Shown one piece after another: positions 52,637-61,632 of a stretch of DNA of 64,000 nt. Position 1 is the first letter of the stretch. Each line of letters opens with the position of its first letter. The notes beneath the pieces are model-generated. The model did no database searches. It was not told the DNA's origin and saw only the letters and a list, made by a program, of their open reading frames with translations. The DNA comes from Solibacillus palustris. Lineage in GTDB: Bacteria; Bacillota; Bacilli; Bacillales_A; Planococcaceae. The position numbers and the translations under genes are program-made. Location: the NCBI RefSeq assembly GCF_022549215.1, contig NZ_JAKZFC010000005.1, positions 124,001-188,000 on the forward strand. The letters are read 5' to 3'.

Positions 52637-53272
52637 ATGGGCGAGTTACTTTCTATATTACTTTTAGGGTTTGCATTGAGTCTTGATAGTTTAACAGTGG
52701 GATTAACTTATGGAATGCGAAAAGTGTCGATTCCTTTTAAATCAATATTCATTATTTCATCAACTACATTTTTAGTGCTACTGGTTGCCATGGGAATGGG
52801 TACAATTATCGAACATTTCATCTCATATGAAACTGAGCAAAGACTAGGTGGGATTATACTAATTGGGATAGGGATTTGGGTTCTTTATCAGTTTTTCACT
52901 TCAAAAAAAACGAAAACAGAAGACCAATCAGGCAGCAAAGTTATTACATTTGAATTGAAAACTTTTGCAATCATTATTAAAATCTTAAAAAAACCAGTGG
53001 AAGCTGACTTAGATCGATCCGGGAATATAAGCAGTAAGGAAGCCTTATTTTTAGGATTAGCCTTATCCCTGGACTCGTTTGGTGCAGGAGTTAGTGCAGC
53101 TTTAATCGACTTACCCCCAATTTTATTTTCTATAATTGTAACTGTTTCTTGTACGATTTTTATTTTAGCGGGCATTAGTATTGGCAAGCTTTTATCTAAT
53201 GTTACATGGATGAAAAACCTCGCAGTACTTCCTGGTATTGTTTTGATACTACTGGGGATCTTTAAATTATAA
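52637..53272 (+). CDS. ytaF: Sporulation membrane protein YtaF
   Basis: This 211-residue protein has six membrane helices in two related halves; each begins with the FALSLDSLTVG / LALSLDSFGAG motif (residues about 12 and 143), which also marks MntP-like manganese exporters. The polar middle (LDRSGNISSKEALFLG near 130) is typical of YtaF. It is linked to sporulation in Bacillus, though its task is unknown; ion transport is possible. AAAGGGG precedes the ATG and a terminator follows. Confidence 0.87.
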   Translation: MGELLSILLLGFALSLDSLTVGLTYGMRKVSIPFKSIFIISSTTFLVLLVAMGMGTIIEHFISYETEQRLGGIILIGIGIWVLYQFFTSKKTKTEDQSGSKVITFELKTFAIIIKILKKPVEADLDRSGNISSKEALFLGLALSLDSFGAGVSAALIDLPPILFSIIVTVSCTIFILAGISIGKLLSNVTWMKNLAVLPGIVLILLGIFKL

Positions 53273-53292
53273 ATTAATAGTTAATTTTAAGG

Positions 53293-53325
53293 CGTTAATC
53301 TAAATTTGGATTAACGTATTTTTAC
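53293..53325 (+). terminator. Terminator of ytaF
   Basis: CGTTAATC (53293-53300) pairs perfectly with GATTAACG (53309-53316), then TATTTTT. Confidence 0.75.
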
Positions 53326-53522
53326 GTAGTAAGAAAAATTTATGTCTATATTTATTTGAAGAAATTTAATGCTACATACTCATTTTAACGCTAAAACTCT
53401 CATACAGTGTTGTTGTGAGAGTTCAAAGATTTTAAATGTGGTTTTAAAATGGAAAACACAGATTTTCCTTGTAAGGACCTTCGCTATTTTGCAACACTCA
53501 AAAAACTTGAAGGAGGTTTCTC

Positions 53523-56114
53523 GTGAATTTAACAGAATATTACCGAGCATCCGTACAAGAGGTAATGAGAAAGTTAGACGTAACGCAACATGGATTAACA
53601 GATTACGAAGTTCGTTCTCGGCATAAAAAGTATGGTTATAACGAACTGAAAGAAGGCAAACGGAAAAATGTTTTTCAAGTTTTATTGGAGCAATTTCAGG
53701 ATTTTTTAGTCATCATTTTAATTGCTGCTGCAATTATTTCAATATTTCTTGGAGATGTGGGAAGCTCTCTAGTCATTCTAGTAGTGATTGTTTTAAATGC
53801 AATTTTGGGAACTGTTCAGCATGTAAAAGCCGAAAAGTCGTTAAACAGTTTAAAAGCAATGTCGGCGCCCGTCTCAAAAGTAAAGCGTGGCGGAGAAGTT
53901 ATTGAAATACCATCAAGAAATGTTATCGTTGGGGACCTGCTTATTTTAGAAGCTGGGGACTTTATTAGTGCAGATGGTAGGGTGATTGAAAGTTATAGTC
54001 TGCAATTAAACGAAAGTTCATTAACAGGCGAATCATTAGCGATTGATAAAAACGCAAATACAATTCACGAAACAGATATTGCACTTGGAGATAAGAGGAA
54101 TATGGTTTTCTCTGGTAGTTTTGTAACGAGTGGCCGAGGAAAAGCGATTGTTACTTCTATCGGAATGAGCACAGAGATTGGAAAAATCGCGAACTTACTG
54201 GAGAATGCACAAGAGAAAAAAACGCCATTACAAGTCAGTCTTGACCGTTTTGGAAAACGTCTTGCACTTGGAATTATCATAATTTGTCTCATTATATTTG
54301 GACTAGATATTATTCGAGGTCGTGAGTTAGTGGATTCCTTTATGTTCGCTGTTTCATTAGCTGTTGCTGCGATTCCAGAAGCACTCAGTTCGATTGTGAC
54401 AATAGTTCTCGCTGTGGGGACTCAAAATATGGCAAAAGAGAATGCCATTATTCGTAAATTACATGCAGTAGAAAGTTTAGGAAGTGTGTCAATTATCTGT
54501 TCAGATAAAACGGGGACACTTACTCAAAATAAAATGACGGTTCAAGAGGTATATACAGGGGAGGAGATTATCGCATATGATCAGTTGCAACTGGTCAATC
54601 CGCATCATAAAAAATTGCTCGATTTGGCAATGCTCTGCAATGATTCCGTTATATTCGAGGATAAGCAAATTGGCGATCCAACAGAATTAGCACTTGTAAA
54701 GTTAGGGCGCGAATATCAATTAAATGAGCAAATTATACGTGGTCTTCATCAACGTGTTGGTGAAATACCTTTTGATTCCACTCGGAAAATAATGAGTACA
54801 GTTAATCGAATGGGGAGTCATTACGTGATGGTTACAAAAGGAGCAGTGGATGTACTTCTCCCACGTATTAATCGAATCCAATCAAGCAATAGTTCAGTCA
54901 TCACGAAGCAACAACTAGAAGGAATTAAACAGGTCAATCAGACCTTTTCAAATGCTGGGTTAAGGGTAATTGCAATTACGTATAAAGATGTATTTTCTTC
55001 TAATACAACTGAAAAAGATGAGCAGGATTTAACTTTTGTCGGATTAATAGCCATGATGGATCCACCTCGTGAAGAATCTGCACAAGCAGTTGCAGATTGT
55101 ATCAAAGCGGGCATCAAACCTGTCATGATTACAGGGGATCATAAAATTACTGCAGTAGCGATAGCAAAGCAACTGGGTATTTTAAAAGACCCTAGTGAAG
55201 CGATTGAAGGGAAGGAAATTGAAAAGCTTTCAGATAGGGAATTGAAGGCTCTAGTAGAAAAGTTCTCCGTTTATGCACGTGTCACACCGGAACATAAAAT
55301 CCGTATTGTCAAGGCTTGGCAAGAAAAAGGACATGTTGTGGCGATGACGGGAGACGGTGTAAATGATGCCCCAGCATTAAAACAAGCTGAAATTGGTGTG
55401 GCAATGGGTAAATCAGGAACAGAAGTGGCAAAAGATGCTTCCGCAATGATTTTAATCGATGATAATTTTTTAACCATTGTTAAATCCATCTCAAATGGGC
55501 GAAGTATTTATGCAAATATTAAAAATGCCATTAAGTTTCTATTATCTGGGAATGCTGGAGCGATTATCGTCGTTTTATATGCAACACTTTTTGCATTACC
55601 AGCGCCATTTCTACCTATTCATCTATTATTTATAAATTTATTAACAGATAGTTTACCGGCGATTGCCATTGGTTTAGAGCCACATAATAAAAAGCTCATG
55701 AAGGAAAAGCCGCGAAACATAAATGAGCCGCTACTAAATAAAAAATTTGTTTCCCAAGTAGGGTTTGAAGGGGCGATTATCGCAGCCGTCACTATCATCG
55801 CATTCCAAATTGGACTATTGTCAGGTGATACAGGAGTAGCGACAACGATGGCATTTGCAACATTATGTTTATCAAGGCTCATACACGGATTTAATTGCCG
55901 ATCGGAAGAATCTATTTTTAAACTTGGAATCTTTTCAAATTTATCCGTTTGGATTGCTTTTTTAATCGGATTTTCATTACTTAACTTCGTACTAATTACA
56001 GGATTCTTTGAAGTAGCAGATTTGAATGACTTCCAATATCTAATGATTTATGTATTATCATTGATTCCGCTAGTTATTATTCAGCTTGAGAAGCTACTTT
56101 TAAGGGCTAGTTAG
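53523..56114 (+). CDS. Calcium-translocating P-type ATPase
   Basis: This 863-residue P2-type ATPase has the N-terminal cation-ATPase domain, ten predicted helices, the actuator motif LTGESLA near 160, the phosphorylation site CSDKTGTLTQNK near 325 and the hinge MTGDGVNDAPALK near 607. It should pump Ca2+ out of the cell, as YloB does in Bacillus. The GTG start is well placed behind AAGGAGG. A small inverted repeat AACTCTCA/TGAGAGTT lies about 110 bp upstream; no Mn2+ (yybP-ykoY) riboswitch is visible. Confidence 0.93.
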   Translation: MNLTEYYRASVQEVMRKLDVTQHGLTDYEVRSRHKKYGYNELKEGKRKNVFQVLLEQFQDFLVIILIAAAIISIFLGDVGSSLVILVVIVLNAILGTVQHVKAEKSLNSLKAMSAPVSKVKRGGEVIEIPSRNVIVGDLLILEAGDFISADGRVIESYSLQLNESSLTGESLAIDKNANTIHETDIALGDKRNMVFSGSFVTSGRGKAIVTSIGMSTEIGKIANLLENAQEKKTPLQVSLDRFGKRLALGIIIICLIIFGLDIIRGRELVDSFMFAVSLAVAAIPEALSSIVTIVLAVGTQNMAKENAIIRKLHAVESLGSVSIICSDKTGTLTQNKMTVQEVYTGEEIIAYDQLQLVNPHHKKLLDLAMLCNDSVIFEDKQIGDPTELALVKLGREYQLNEQIIRGLHQRVGEIPFDSTRKIMSTVNRMGSHYVMVTKGAVDVLLPRINRIQSSNSSVITKQQLEGIKQVNQTFSNAGLRVIAITYKDVFSSNTTEKDEQDLTFVGLIAMMDPPREESAQAVADCIKAGIKPVMITGDHKITAVAIAKQLGILKDPSEAIEGKEIEKLSDRELKALVEKFSVYARVTPEHKIRIVKAWQEKGHVVAMTGDGVNDAPALKQAEIGVAMGKSGTEVAKDASAMILIDDNFLTIVKSISNGRSIYANIKNAIKFLLSGNAGAIIVVLYATLFALPAPFLPIHLLFINLLTDSLPAIAIGLEPHNKKLMKEKPRNINEPLLNKKFVSQVGFEGAIIAAVTIIAFQIGLLSGDTGVATTMAFATLCLSRLIHGFNCRSEESIFKLGIFSNLSVWIAFLIGFSLLNFVLITGFFEVADLNDFQYLMIYVLSLIPLVIIQLEKLLLRAS

Positions 56115-56234
56115 GTAATGAGTTAACTTGGTATCCTAAATTAAGCGAGCAGGTTTTAATATTTACCTAAAGTCTTTCAAAAATTAACTAGTTCTTGGCG
56201 TTGCATATGTAAGGTATGAATATTAGCGAGGGAT

Positions 56235-56507
56235 GTGGTAGTTATTGAAAAGGCACTTCTTATTATCATTTTATTAAGGCTTTTTTCAGGAAGTATAGAA
56301 TTAACGGCTGCTGCATTAATGTTTAAGTTCAATGACTTAGAAAAGGCCTTTTATATAAATACATTACTTGCGTTAGTGGGCCCAGTTGTTTTAATTGTTA
56401 CGACAGGAATCGCATTATTTGGACTAGCTGAAAAAATTTCTGTGCTAAGAATAATATGTCTGTTTTGTGGGATTTCCTTAATTCTTTTTAGTTTGAGAGC
56501 TGAATGA
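56235..56507 (+). CDS. YqhV-like (DUF2619) membrane protein
   Basis: This 90-residue protein has three helices and the SGSIELTAAALMFKFNDLEK stretch near 18-37 that marks DUF2619/YqhV. In Bacillus the family is found near sporulation genes; function unknown. The start is uncertain: GTG 56235 is very close to GAGGGAT, so a codon slightly downstream (ATT 56244) is possible. Confidence 0.75.
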   Translation: MVVIEKALLIIILLRLFSGSIELTAAALMFKFNDLEKAFYINTLLALVGPVVLIVTTGIALFGLAEKISVLRIICLFCGISLILFSLRAE

Positions 56508-56641
56508 GAATGTTGAACTTTTAATTGTTTATATATTTAAAACAGGGACCAAATCAGCGGCAATATAGGTTTTGAATTGTAGTGAATGAAATCAATGTGA
56601 TTTAGGCTAATTGACCTTTGTCATATTGAAAGGACAAACTT

Positions 56642-56676
56642 AAAAAGGCATTCCGTCTTAGCGCGAATGCCTTTTT
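56642..56676. terminator. Bidirectional terminator
   Basis: AAAAAGGCATTC (56642-56653) pairs perfectly with GAATGCCTTTTT (56665-56676). It separates two convergent genes and has A/T runs on both sides. Confidence 0.93.
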
Positions 56677-56735
56677 ATTAGGTGTTAAAGTGGAAATTGG
56701 CTCAATGTTTTGTACTATTGGATATGGGAATTTAC

Positions 56736-57524
56736 CTATTTTAGGGAAGTAAGGTGGTCTTCAAATGCATCGATAATATGAAGGAAATGGTCGGCTTCGC
56801 GGTATACATGGTCTGCGAGAAGTGCTGGAATATTACTTTTTATGCGACAAGCTTCAATTAAATCTCTCGCCGTTTTTTTGAAATCACGTAATGCCACAAC
56901 AGATACGCGATTTTGATCGAGAAATTGATCTAAAAGTGAAGGTGTTTCAGATTGAGGACGCATATGATCTAAATCTTGCGCTTGGAATAGTAGTTGGTCG
57001 AAATCATTGCTAAATTCACGTGCTTGATCGACTAATTTTCGTTCGGAAGGATCCATTAAGTGACCGATAAATTTCGAATGATCGGCCATAATTTTTAGGA
57101 AAAACACATTTTCTTTAATAATGGCTTCAGGTAAAGGGATTAATTTGCCTTCGTTTAACTCTTGTAATCGTTTCGCAAAATAATAAGCTTCCCGACTTGT
57201 ATGATCGACTAATAACGGCATATTGTTACTAACGATTTTACAGCTTAAAATTAATCCGAGCACTTTTCGTTTATAAGCCCAAATATACGTGGTCGCTTGG
57301 TACACCTGCATGTTAAATTGCTTAATGACTTGGGGATCTGTTTGTTCGTTATATTGATAAGCTTGCTCTTCAATTTGTTCAAATACAGGGATAAAATATT
57401 TGGCTTCATTTATGAGCTCCGTTTGATCAGCGGTGAACCCAAGACTTAAAAAGAAAGCATGTTCCTTCATTATTCTAGACCAAAATCGTATTTCCTCTAA
57501 GGATTGTGTCACAAATGTAGGAAT
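56736..57524 (-). CDS. DUF2935 ferritin-like protein, probable ATT start
   Basis: This protein (258 residues from GTG 57512, 262 from ATT 57524) consists of two related four-helix halves. Each has SxxEIRFWSRIMKEHAFFL or HVYREADHFL-like Glu/His motifs (EH near 17, ADHSKF near 135, DHTSREA near 102, DHVYREADHF near 238), which fit a di-metal or ferritin-like centre. GAGGAGGG is spaced six bases before ATT 57524, while it is 18 bases from the GTG. So I place the start at ATT, giving IPTFVTQSLEE at the N-terminus. The family's role is unknown. Confidence 0.8.
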   Translation of the reverse strand: MPTFVTQSLEEIRFWSRIMKEHAFFLSLGFTADQTELINEAKYFIPVFEQIEEQAYQYNEQTDPQVIKQFNMQVYQATTYIWAYKRKVLGLILSCKIVSNNMPLLVDHTSREAYYFAKRLQELNEGKLIPLPEAIIKENVFFLKIMADHSKFIGHLMDPSERKLVDQAREFSNDFDQLLFQAQDLDHMRPQSETPSLLDQFLDQNRVSVVALRDFKKTARDLIEACRIKSNIPALLADHVYREADHFLHIIDAFEDHLTSLK

Positions 57525-57733
57525 TACTATCCCTCCTCAAATATTAGTAATCATTGCATAGTGTATTCGAGGGATTTTAGATTCATGCTCAAGTAAAAAA
57601 ATGTTATAACGAAGTGAACAGCGATGCGGCAGAAGGATATGCAACATGGCTAGAGTATGTAGTTCGCTATATATTTATTTGTTATAAAAAAATAGCCCTA
57701 ACGAATTTGTCAAGGCTACTTTAAAACATGCAC

Positions 57734-59815
57734 TTAATCGGTTTTTCCTTTTCCTAAAAGCTTATTTGAAATCACAAGCCCGATTGCACCGATTAAAATA
57801 AATAAAATCGAACGGATAAGAATATCAAGTTCGGATAAATCGAAGAAAATCATTTTAATTATCCCAGAAAATAGTAGGATAATGCCGGTTAATTTTAGCT
57901 GTCGGTAGCTTCGTTTTGCTGCTAAAAAGAGTGCTAAACAAGCAATAATAAAAATCGAAACAGTATTAAGAATTACAGCTGTGCTCCAATTAATTAGCTC
58001 ATTAAAATTCATAAAGTGTGTAAAATTAATGAGCCAAATAATCGAAATAATCATTCCGACAAACGTGAATTGCTCTGTATAACGAACGGAAAGAGGTTCG
58101 TAATTTTTGTGAATTCTACCATGCCCCCATAAATCTGCAATAACAAACCAATAAATCGCTATATATAGAATGCGCATGATGAATGCGACTGTAATTGCCC
58201 GTTCATCAATCCATACTGTTGACATTAAAACGAGTGCTGCAAATCCGTAAATCCCCGTAGCAAGGACAGGAAGCAACCTACCGATTATTGTACGATTTCC
58301 GATAAGAGTCAGTGCAAGACCAATCGCAATCGCACTAAATAGGAAGTATGAAGTAAATTGAAGTGGCATATATGTCCAATCCAATTTCCAAATGTAAAGA
58401 AGGGCGACCACATATAAGAGACATGGGTAAACATCCTCTAAACCGATCAGCCATTTTTTGTCTTCAATCGGTGAATGCTCATAGTGGCGAAGTATCCAGT
58501 ATAATACGAAGAGCATGATCGTGACGACCACAATCGTCAAATGCTCTATAGAGAAAAATGGCTGAACTGTATAAAACACAAGAATGAGAAATGAAAGGAT
58601 CGAAAATGTAATACCTTGCAAATATTTCATGACTACGATCGTATGTTTCAATGCAAGGAGCATCCCTGCAAATGACACAGTAATCATTAAAAGTAACATG
58701 ACCTCACTTGAAATATTGAGCTGTGCAATAAAGTTTAGTATTGTGATGATAAATAATGTACCGAACATGTCGATTAATAATCGGTCCTCGCGTTTAAATA
58801 CGATGTATACAGAACTTGCTAAAATCCCAAGTAAGAGAACGAGCACCATAAGCAGGGTGACCTCTTTTTGTAAAAGCATCACGTTTATTAGTGATAAAAT
58901 AATGATCGTAAAGCTAAATAGCATACTAGCATTTTTCTTACTTTTACTAGAATATAAGCGTAAAAAGCTTCCTAAAAAGACGGTATATAACGTAACTACT
59001 GCGAGTGCGAAAAAGACGTTTTGCTCGCTATGGAATATAAAAACGATCCCAAATGCCAAAATCGAAAAAGCCATCCCGATATAGAGTGCTTTGCGTTGTG
59101 TATGCTTCCAAATAACAACTTGCACAACAGCGAAGAGTAGCACGATGAAAACACCGATAATCAATGCGCTAAATTTCATATATTCGAGTAGATATGGTAG
59201 TAATAATGAGGTAAATATAACGAGAGTGGTTAATGCTTCATTTCCTTTTACATAACTAATCCAAACCCCATACGCAATGTAGACAATTGCGATAATAAGT
59301 GCAACGTATAGATTAAGGACGTCATATAAAATGGCACCAGCCGCCGTCACTAAAATTCCGACAATGAATGCACCACCATAGAGCGATAAGGCGACAACGC
59401 GTGATCCTTTTTGCCTTTTCTCCATCATAAACGCACATATACCGAGACCAATTGATAAGGCAAAACCACCGATTATTTTTATACTGTCTGATAAAAAGCC
59501 GTAATCGCTCACAAGCTTCAAGCCCCACAGAACACCGAGCACTAAAATGACCATAAAAATTCTTGGCAATGCCCTTGTAAACGTTTCTTCAAGTGAGCGT
59601 TTTTCCTTTTTAGGAGCATTTTTTTCTTGGACTATAGATGTTTCTTTTTGGACGGGCTGTTTTGGTAGAACGATTGTTTTTGCTACCTCTTTTTTAATAG
59701 GTACAATTTGCTCGAGCCTTACATGCTCTTTTAAATGCTGGACTTCTGTACGCAATGTGTGGAGTTCTCGTTCCAGTGTAGCAATTCGTTCTAGCAACTT
59801 TGAGTCATTTTCCAT
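57734..59815 (-). CDS. DUF2339 polytopic membrane protein
   Basis: This 693-residue protein begins with a coiled coil (ENDSKLLERIATLERELHTL) and a Lys/Pro linker, followed by about 20 membrane helices to the C-terminus. The first helices (RIFMVILVLGVLWGLKLVSD near 90) match DUF2339. The ATG at 59815 is chosen for GAGGTG upstream; the frame is open 18 codons further without support. Function unknown, possibly cell-envelope related. It stands alone. Confidence 0.85.
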   Translation of the reverse strand: MENDSKLLERIATLERELHTLRTEVQHLKEHVRLEQIVPIKKEVAKTIVLPKQPVQKETSIVQEKNAPKKEKRSLEETFTRALPRIFMVILVLGVLWGLKLVSDYGFLSDSIKIIGGFALSIGLGICAFMMEKRQKGSRVVALSLYGGAFIVGILVTAAGAILYDVLNLYVALIIAIVYIAYGVWISYVKGNEALTTLVIFTSLLLPYLLEYMKFSALIIGVFIVLLFAVVQVVIWKHTQRKALYIGMAFSILAFGIVFIFHSEQNVFFALAVVTLYTVFLGSFLRLYSSKSKKNASMLFSFTIIILSLINVMLLQKEVTLLMVLVLLLGILASSVYIVFKREDRLLIDMFGTLFIITILNFIAQLNISSEVMLLLMITVSFAGMLLALKHTIVVMKYLQGITFSILSFLILVFYTVQPFFSIEHLTIVVVTIMLFVLYWILRHYEHSPIEDKKWLIGLEDVYPCLLYVVALLYIWKLDWTYMPLQFTSYFLFSAIAIGLALTLIGNRTIIGRLLPVLATGIYGFAALVLMSTVWIDERAITVAFIMRILYIAIYWFVIADLWGHGRIHKNYEPLSVRYTEQFTFVGMIISIIWLINFTHFMNFNELINWSTAVILNTVSIFIIACLALFLAAKRSYRQLKLTGIILLFSGIIKMIFFDLSELDILIRSILFILIGAIGLVISNKLLGKGKTD

Positions 59816-60304
59816 AAAATTCACCTCTTTCAATGAAAGTAATGTCACTCGAATAGTGTAATTTTCCATTTTAGTTCAACGTATGTAAAACGTCTTCTGA
59901 AAATGCCCTCTTTAGTATTGTATCGATTACGCCGAGGTGTAATTGATATAATAAAGTGAAATAAATAGTAATTAAGTAATTATAGGAGTTGTTACGTAAA
60001 TGGCTAAACATGGAGACAGTGGCTTAGGAAAAGATTTAAACGGGCTTCAGATGGGACACCTTACTTAGAAGTCCACCATATTAAAAGGTTGGCAGACGGT
60101 GGCGAAGATACAGTGGAAAATGCAATGGCTGTTTGTCCTAATTGCCACCGAGAACTTCATTTCGGTTAAACGCTACACATAAAGACAAGAGGGACAGATT
60201 GGTAGGTTCATTTTGCTTCATTTCAACTAAATGCTCTCTTTTGCCTAAACAAATACAACCAATTATAATAAAACGACAGTAAGGTTTTAAAAGGAGCTTG
60301 TTTG
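59816..60304. other. Intergenic with repeat end and HNH remnant
   Basis: TTACGCCGAGGTGTAATTGAT at 59928 matches the end of the structured repeats, but the rest of that element is absent. A HNH-gene remnant lies at 60008-60169. No other gene. Confidence 0.5.
60008..60169 (+). pseudogene. HNH endonuclease, C-terminal fragment
   Basis: A frame without start reads KRFKRASDGTPYLEVHHIKR, LADGGEDTVENAMAV and CPNCHRELHFG, then TAA. LEVHHIKRLADGG...NAMAVCPNCHRELHFG is the complete His-Asn-His core of McrA-type nucleases. The ATG at 60000 lies in another frame, so the start of the gene is gone. Confidence 0.75.
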
Positions 60305-60607
60305 ATGAATACACGATATAAAATTACACGTCTAGATGAAGAAGGAAATCCAACGTTAAGCTTAGAAGAATGCCAAAGCTTCTTCGCGACAAAATCGGAT
60401 TTTGAGTACCATGATTCCTTTGGTGCAAGTCAAGACGGTGTACATATGAAGATTAAAGGTCACTTTTTCATGTGGCAATTAGAAAATGTAAAAATCCCGT
60501 TTCGTTTTTTTGAAGGTGAAATTTATGTAGCGGTTTCACATCCAGTCGTTTTAGAGAAAACGATGGAAATTGCACGTTTACTAGAAGCGAATTACGTGGA
60601 AGGCTAA
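60305..60607 (+). CDS. Small conserved-looking protein
   Basis: This 100-residue soluble protein (RYKITRLDEEGNPTLSLEEC, then HMKIKGHFFMWQLENVKIPF) is mainly beta-strand with a C-terminal helix. No family is recognised. AAAAGGAG precedes ATG 60305 by nine bases and the terminator follows, so expression is likely. A 22-codon ORF (60609-60677) directly behind it may be a separate small protein or non-coding. Confidence 0.6.
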   Translation: MNTRYKITRLDEEGNPTLSLEECQSFFATKSDFEYHDSFGASQDGVHMKIKGHFFMWQLENVKIPFRFFEGEIYVAVSHPVVLEKTMEIARLLEANYVEG

Positions 60608-60688
60608 GATGTGCGATGTGGTTATCTATAAAAATGATGAAGGGCTCGAAAGCGATTTACTGAACGGGATTAATTAACAATCATAAAC

Positions 60689-60728
60689 AAGCCGCGCAAC
60701 GAATTAGGATGCGCGGCTTAATTGTTTT
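60689..60728 (+). terminator. Terminator
   Basis: AAGCCGCGC (60689-60697) pairs perfectly with GCGCGGCTT (60711-60719), followed by AATTGTTTTT. Confidence 0.85.
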
Positions 60729-60784
60729 TACTTCCGACGCGTTATGAAATGTATTTGATTTTATTTTTATTGTATGTTAAATTG

Positions 60785-60801
60785 TGAATGAATGTCATTC
60801 A
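60785..60801. promoter_or_regulatory. TetR operator upstream of the SMR genes
   Basis: TGAATGAATGTCATTCA is a perfect 7-bp inverted repeat with a 3-bp centre. A candidate promoter TTGATT-16-TTAAAT (60755-60782) ends just before it. Confidence 0.8.
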
Positions 60802-60845
60802 TTTTATTTGGTTAATAAACTTTCTTATATATGAGGAGGAAAAAG

Positions 60846-61193
60846 ATGAATAAATCATGGATATTTGTTATTTTGACAAGTTTGTGTGAGTTGTTATGGA
60901 TTTTTGGTTTTAATGTAGCGAGTACATGGTGGCATTGGGCGATCATTATTCCAATTATTGCCGTTGATTTTTGGTTTTTAGCAAAGGCATGTGAAGGGTT
61001 ACCAACAGGAACGGTATATGCGGTTTTTGCTGCGGCGGGAACAGTGGGGACAGCGTTAATGGATGTCTATTTATTCAACCATACATTTACGCCTATTAAA
61101 GTTGTGTTCATTTGTGTCATTGTAATTGGTGTAATGATGTTAAACATCGCAGATACATTATCTGAGCAGAAACAACAAAAGGAGGCAGCTTAA
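60846..61193 (+). CDS. SMR-family efflux subunit A
   Basis: This 115-residue protein has four membrane helices and the essential membrane Glu of SMR transporters in SLCELLWIFG near residue 13. It differs from the partner gene in loop charge, as usual in paired SMR systems (EbrAB, YkkCD) where the two subunits form an antiparallel heterodimer. ATG 60846 lies behind GAGGAGG. Its stop is directly next to the ATG of subunit B. Substrates may be quaternary ammonium ions or guanidinium; not decidable here. Confidence 0.9.
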   Translation: MNKSWIFVILTSLCELLWIFGFNVASTWWHWAIIIPIIAVDFWFLAKACEGLPTGTVYAVFAAAGTVGTALMDVYLFNHTFTPIKVVFICVIVIGVMMLNIADTLSEQKQQKEAA

Positions 61194-61508
61194 ATGGGAT
61201 GGTTATTTGTAATTCTTGCAGCCATTTTAGAAACGATTGGCGTAATTGGACTGAAGAAATATAGTACAACAAAAAATTTAATGAATGCAATGATACTTGT
61301 CTCAGGGTTTGGCGGTGCCTTTTATTTTTTATATGCCTCATTTGACTATTTGCAAGTGAGTGTTGCTTATGCCGTATGGATCGGAATCGGAACAACCGCA
61401 GCCGTCATTATTAATATGATATTTTTCGGTGAATCTAAAAGTATTGGTCGATTTGTTGCCGTGTTAGTCATCGTAGTCGGTGTTTCTGGACTCAAATACG
61501 TTTCGTAA
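61194..61508 (+). CDS. SMR-family efflux subunit B
   Basis: This 104-residue protein has four helices, the conserved Glu in AAILETIGVIGLK near residue 13 and the SVAYAVWIGIGT motif near 57-68 typical of SMR proteins. It starts with no gap behind subunit A; GGAGG inside the end of A serves as its ribosome binding site. The pair should export a cationic compound using the proton gradient. Confidence 0.9.
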   Translation: MGWLFVILAAILETIGVIGLKKYSTTKNLMNAMILVSGFGGAFYFLYASFDYLQVSVAYAVWIGIGTTAAVIINMIFFGESKSIGRFVAVLVIVVGVSGLKYVS

Positions 61509-61557
61509 TGAGTCATAGAAAATACATTTTTTTGCTTATTTATGGAATTACTCAATA

Positions 61558-61586
61558 TTGTTCTTTTTGATAAAATTCGTTATGAT
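61558..61586 (+). promoter_or_regulatory. Promoter of the tetR gene
   Basis: TTGTTC (61558-61563) and TATGAT (61581-61586) are 17 bp apart. The operator begins 12 bp behind the -10 box, over the transcription start. Confidence 0.65.
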
Positions 61587-61597
61587 AAAGGCTATTA

Positions 61598-61614
61598 TGA
61601 ATGAATTTCATTCA
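61598..61614. promoter_or_regulatory. TetR operator upstream of its own gene
   Basis: TGAATGAATTTCATTCA differs from the operator at 60785 in one central base. It is placed for self-repression. Confidence 0.8.
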
Positions 61615-61632
61615 ACAATTTGAGGTGAGACA

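Noticed and set aside
53340-53522. Possible Mn2+ (yybP-ykoY) riboswitch before the Ca2+ ATPase
   Set aside because: Such genes are often under that riboswitch, but its conserved motifs are not in this leader; only a short AACTCTCA/TGAGAGTT stem is seen.
58584-59084. Plus-strand ORF of 166 codons
   Set aside because: Antisense to the hydrophobic DUF2339 gene; basic, Asn/Ser-rich translation as expected for such a shadow.
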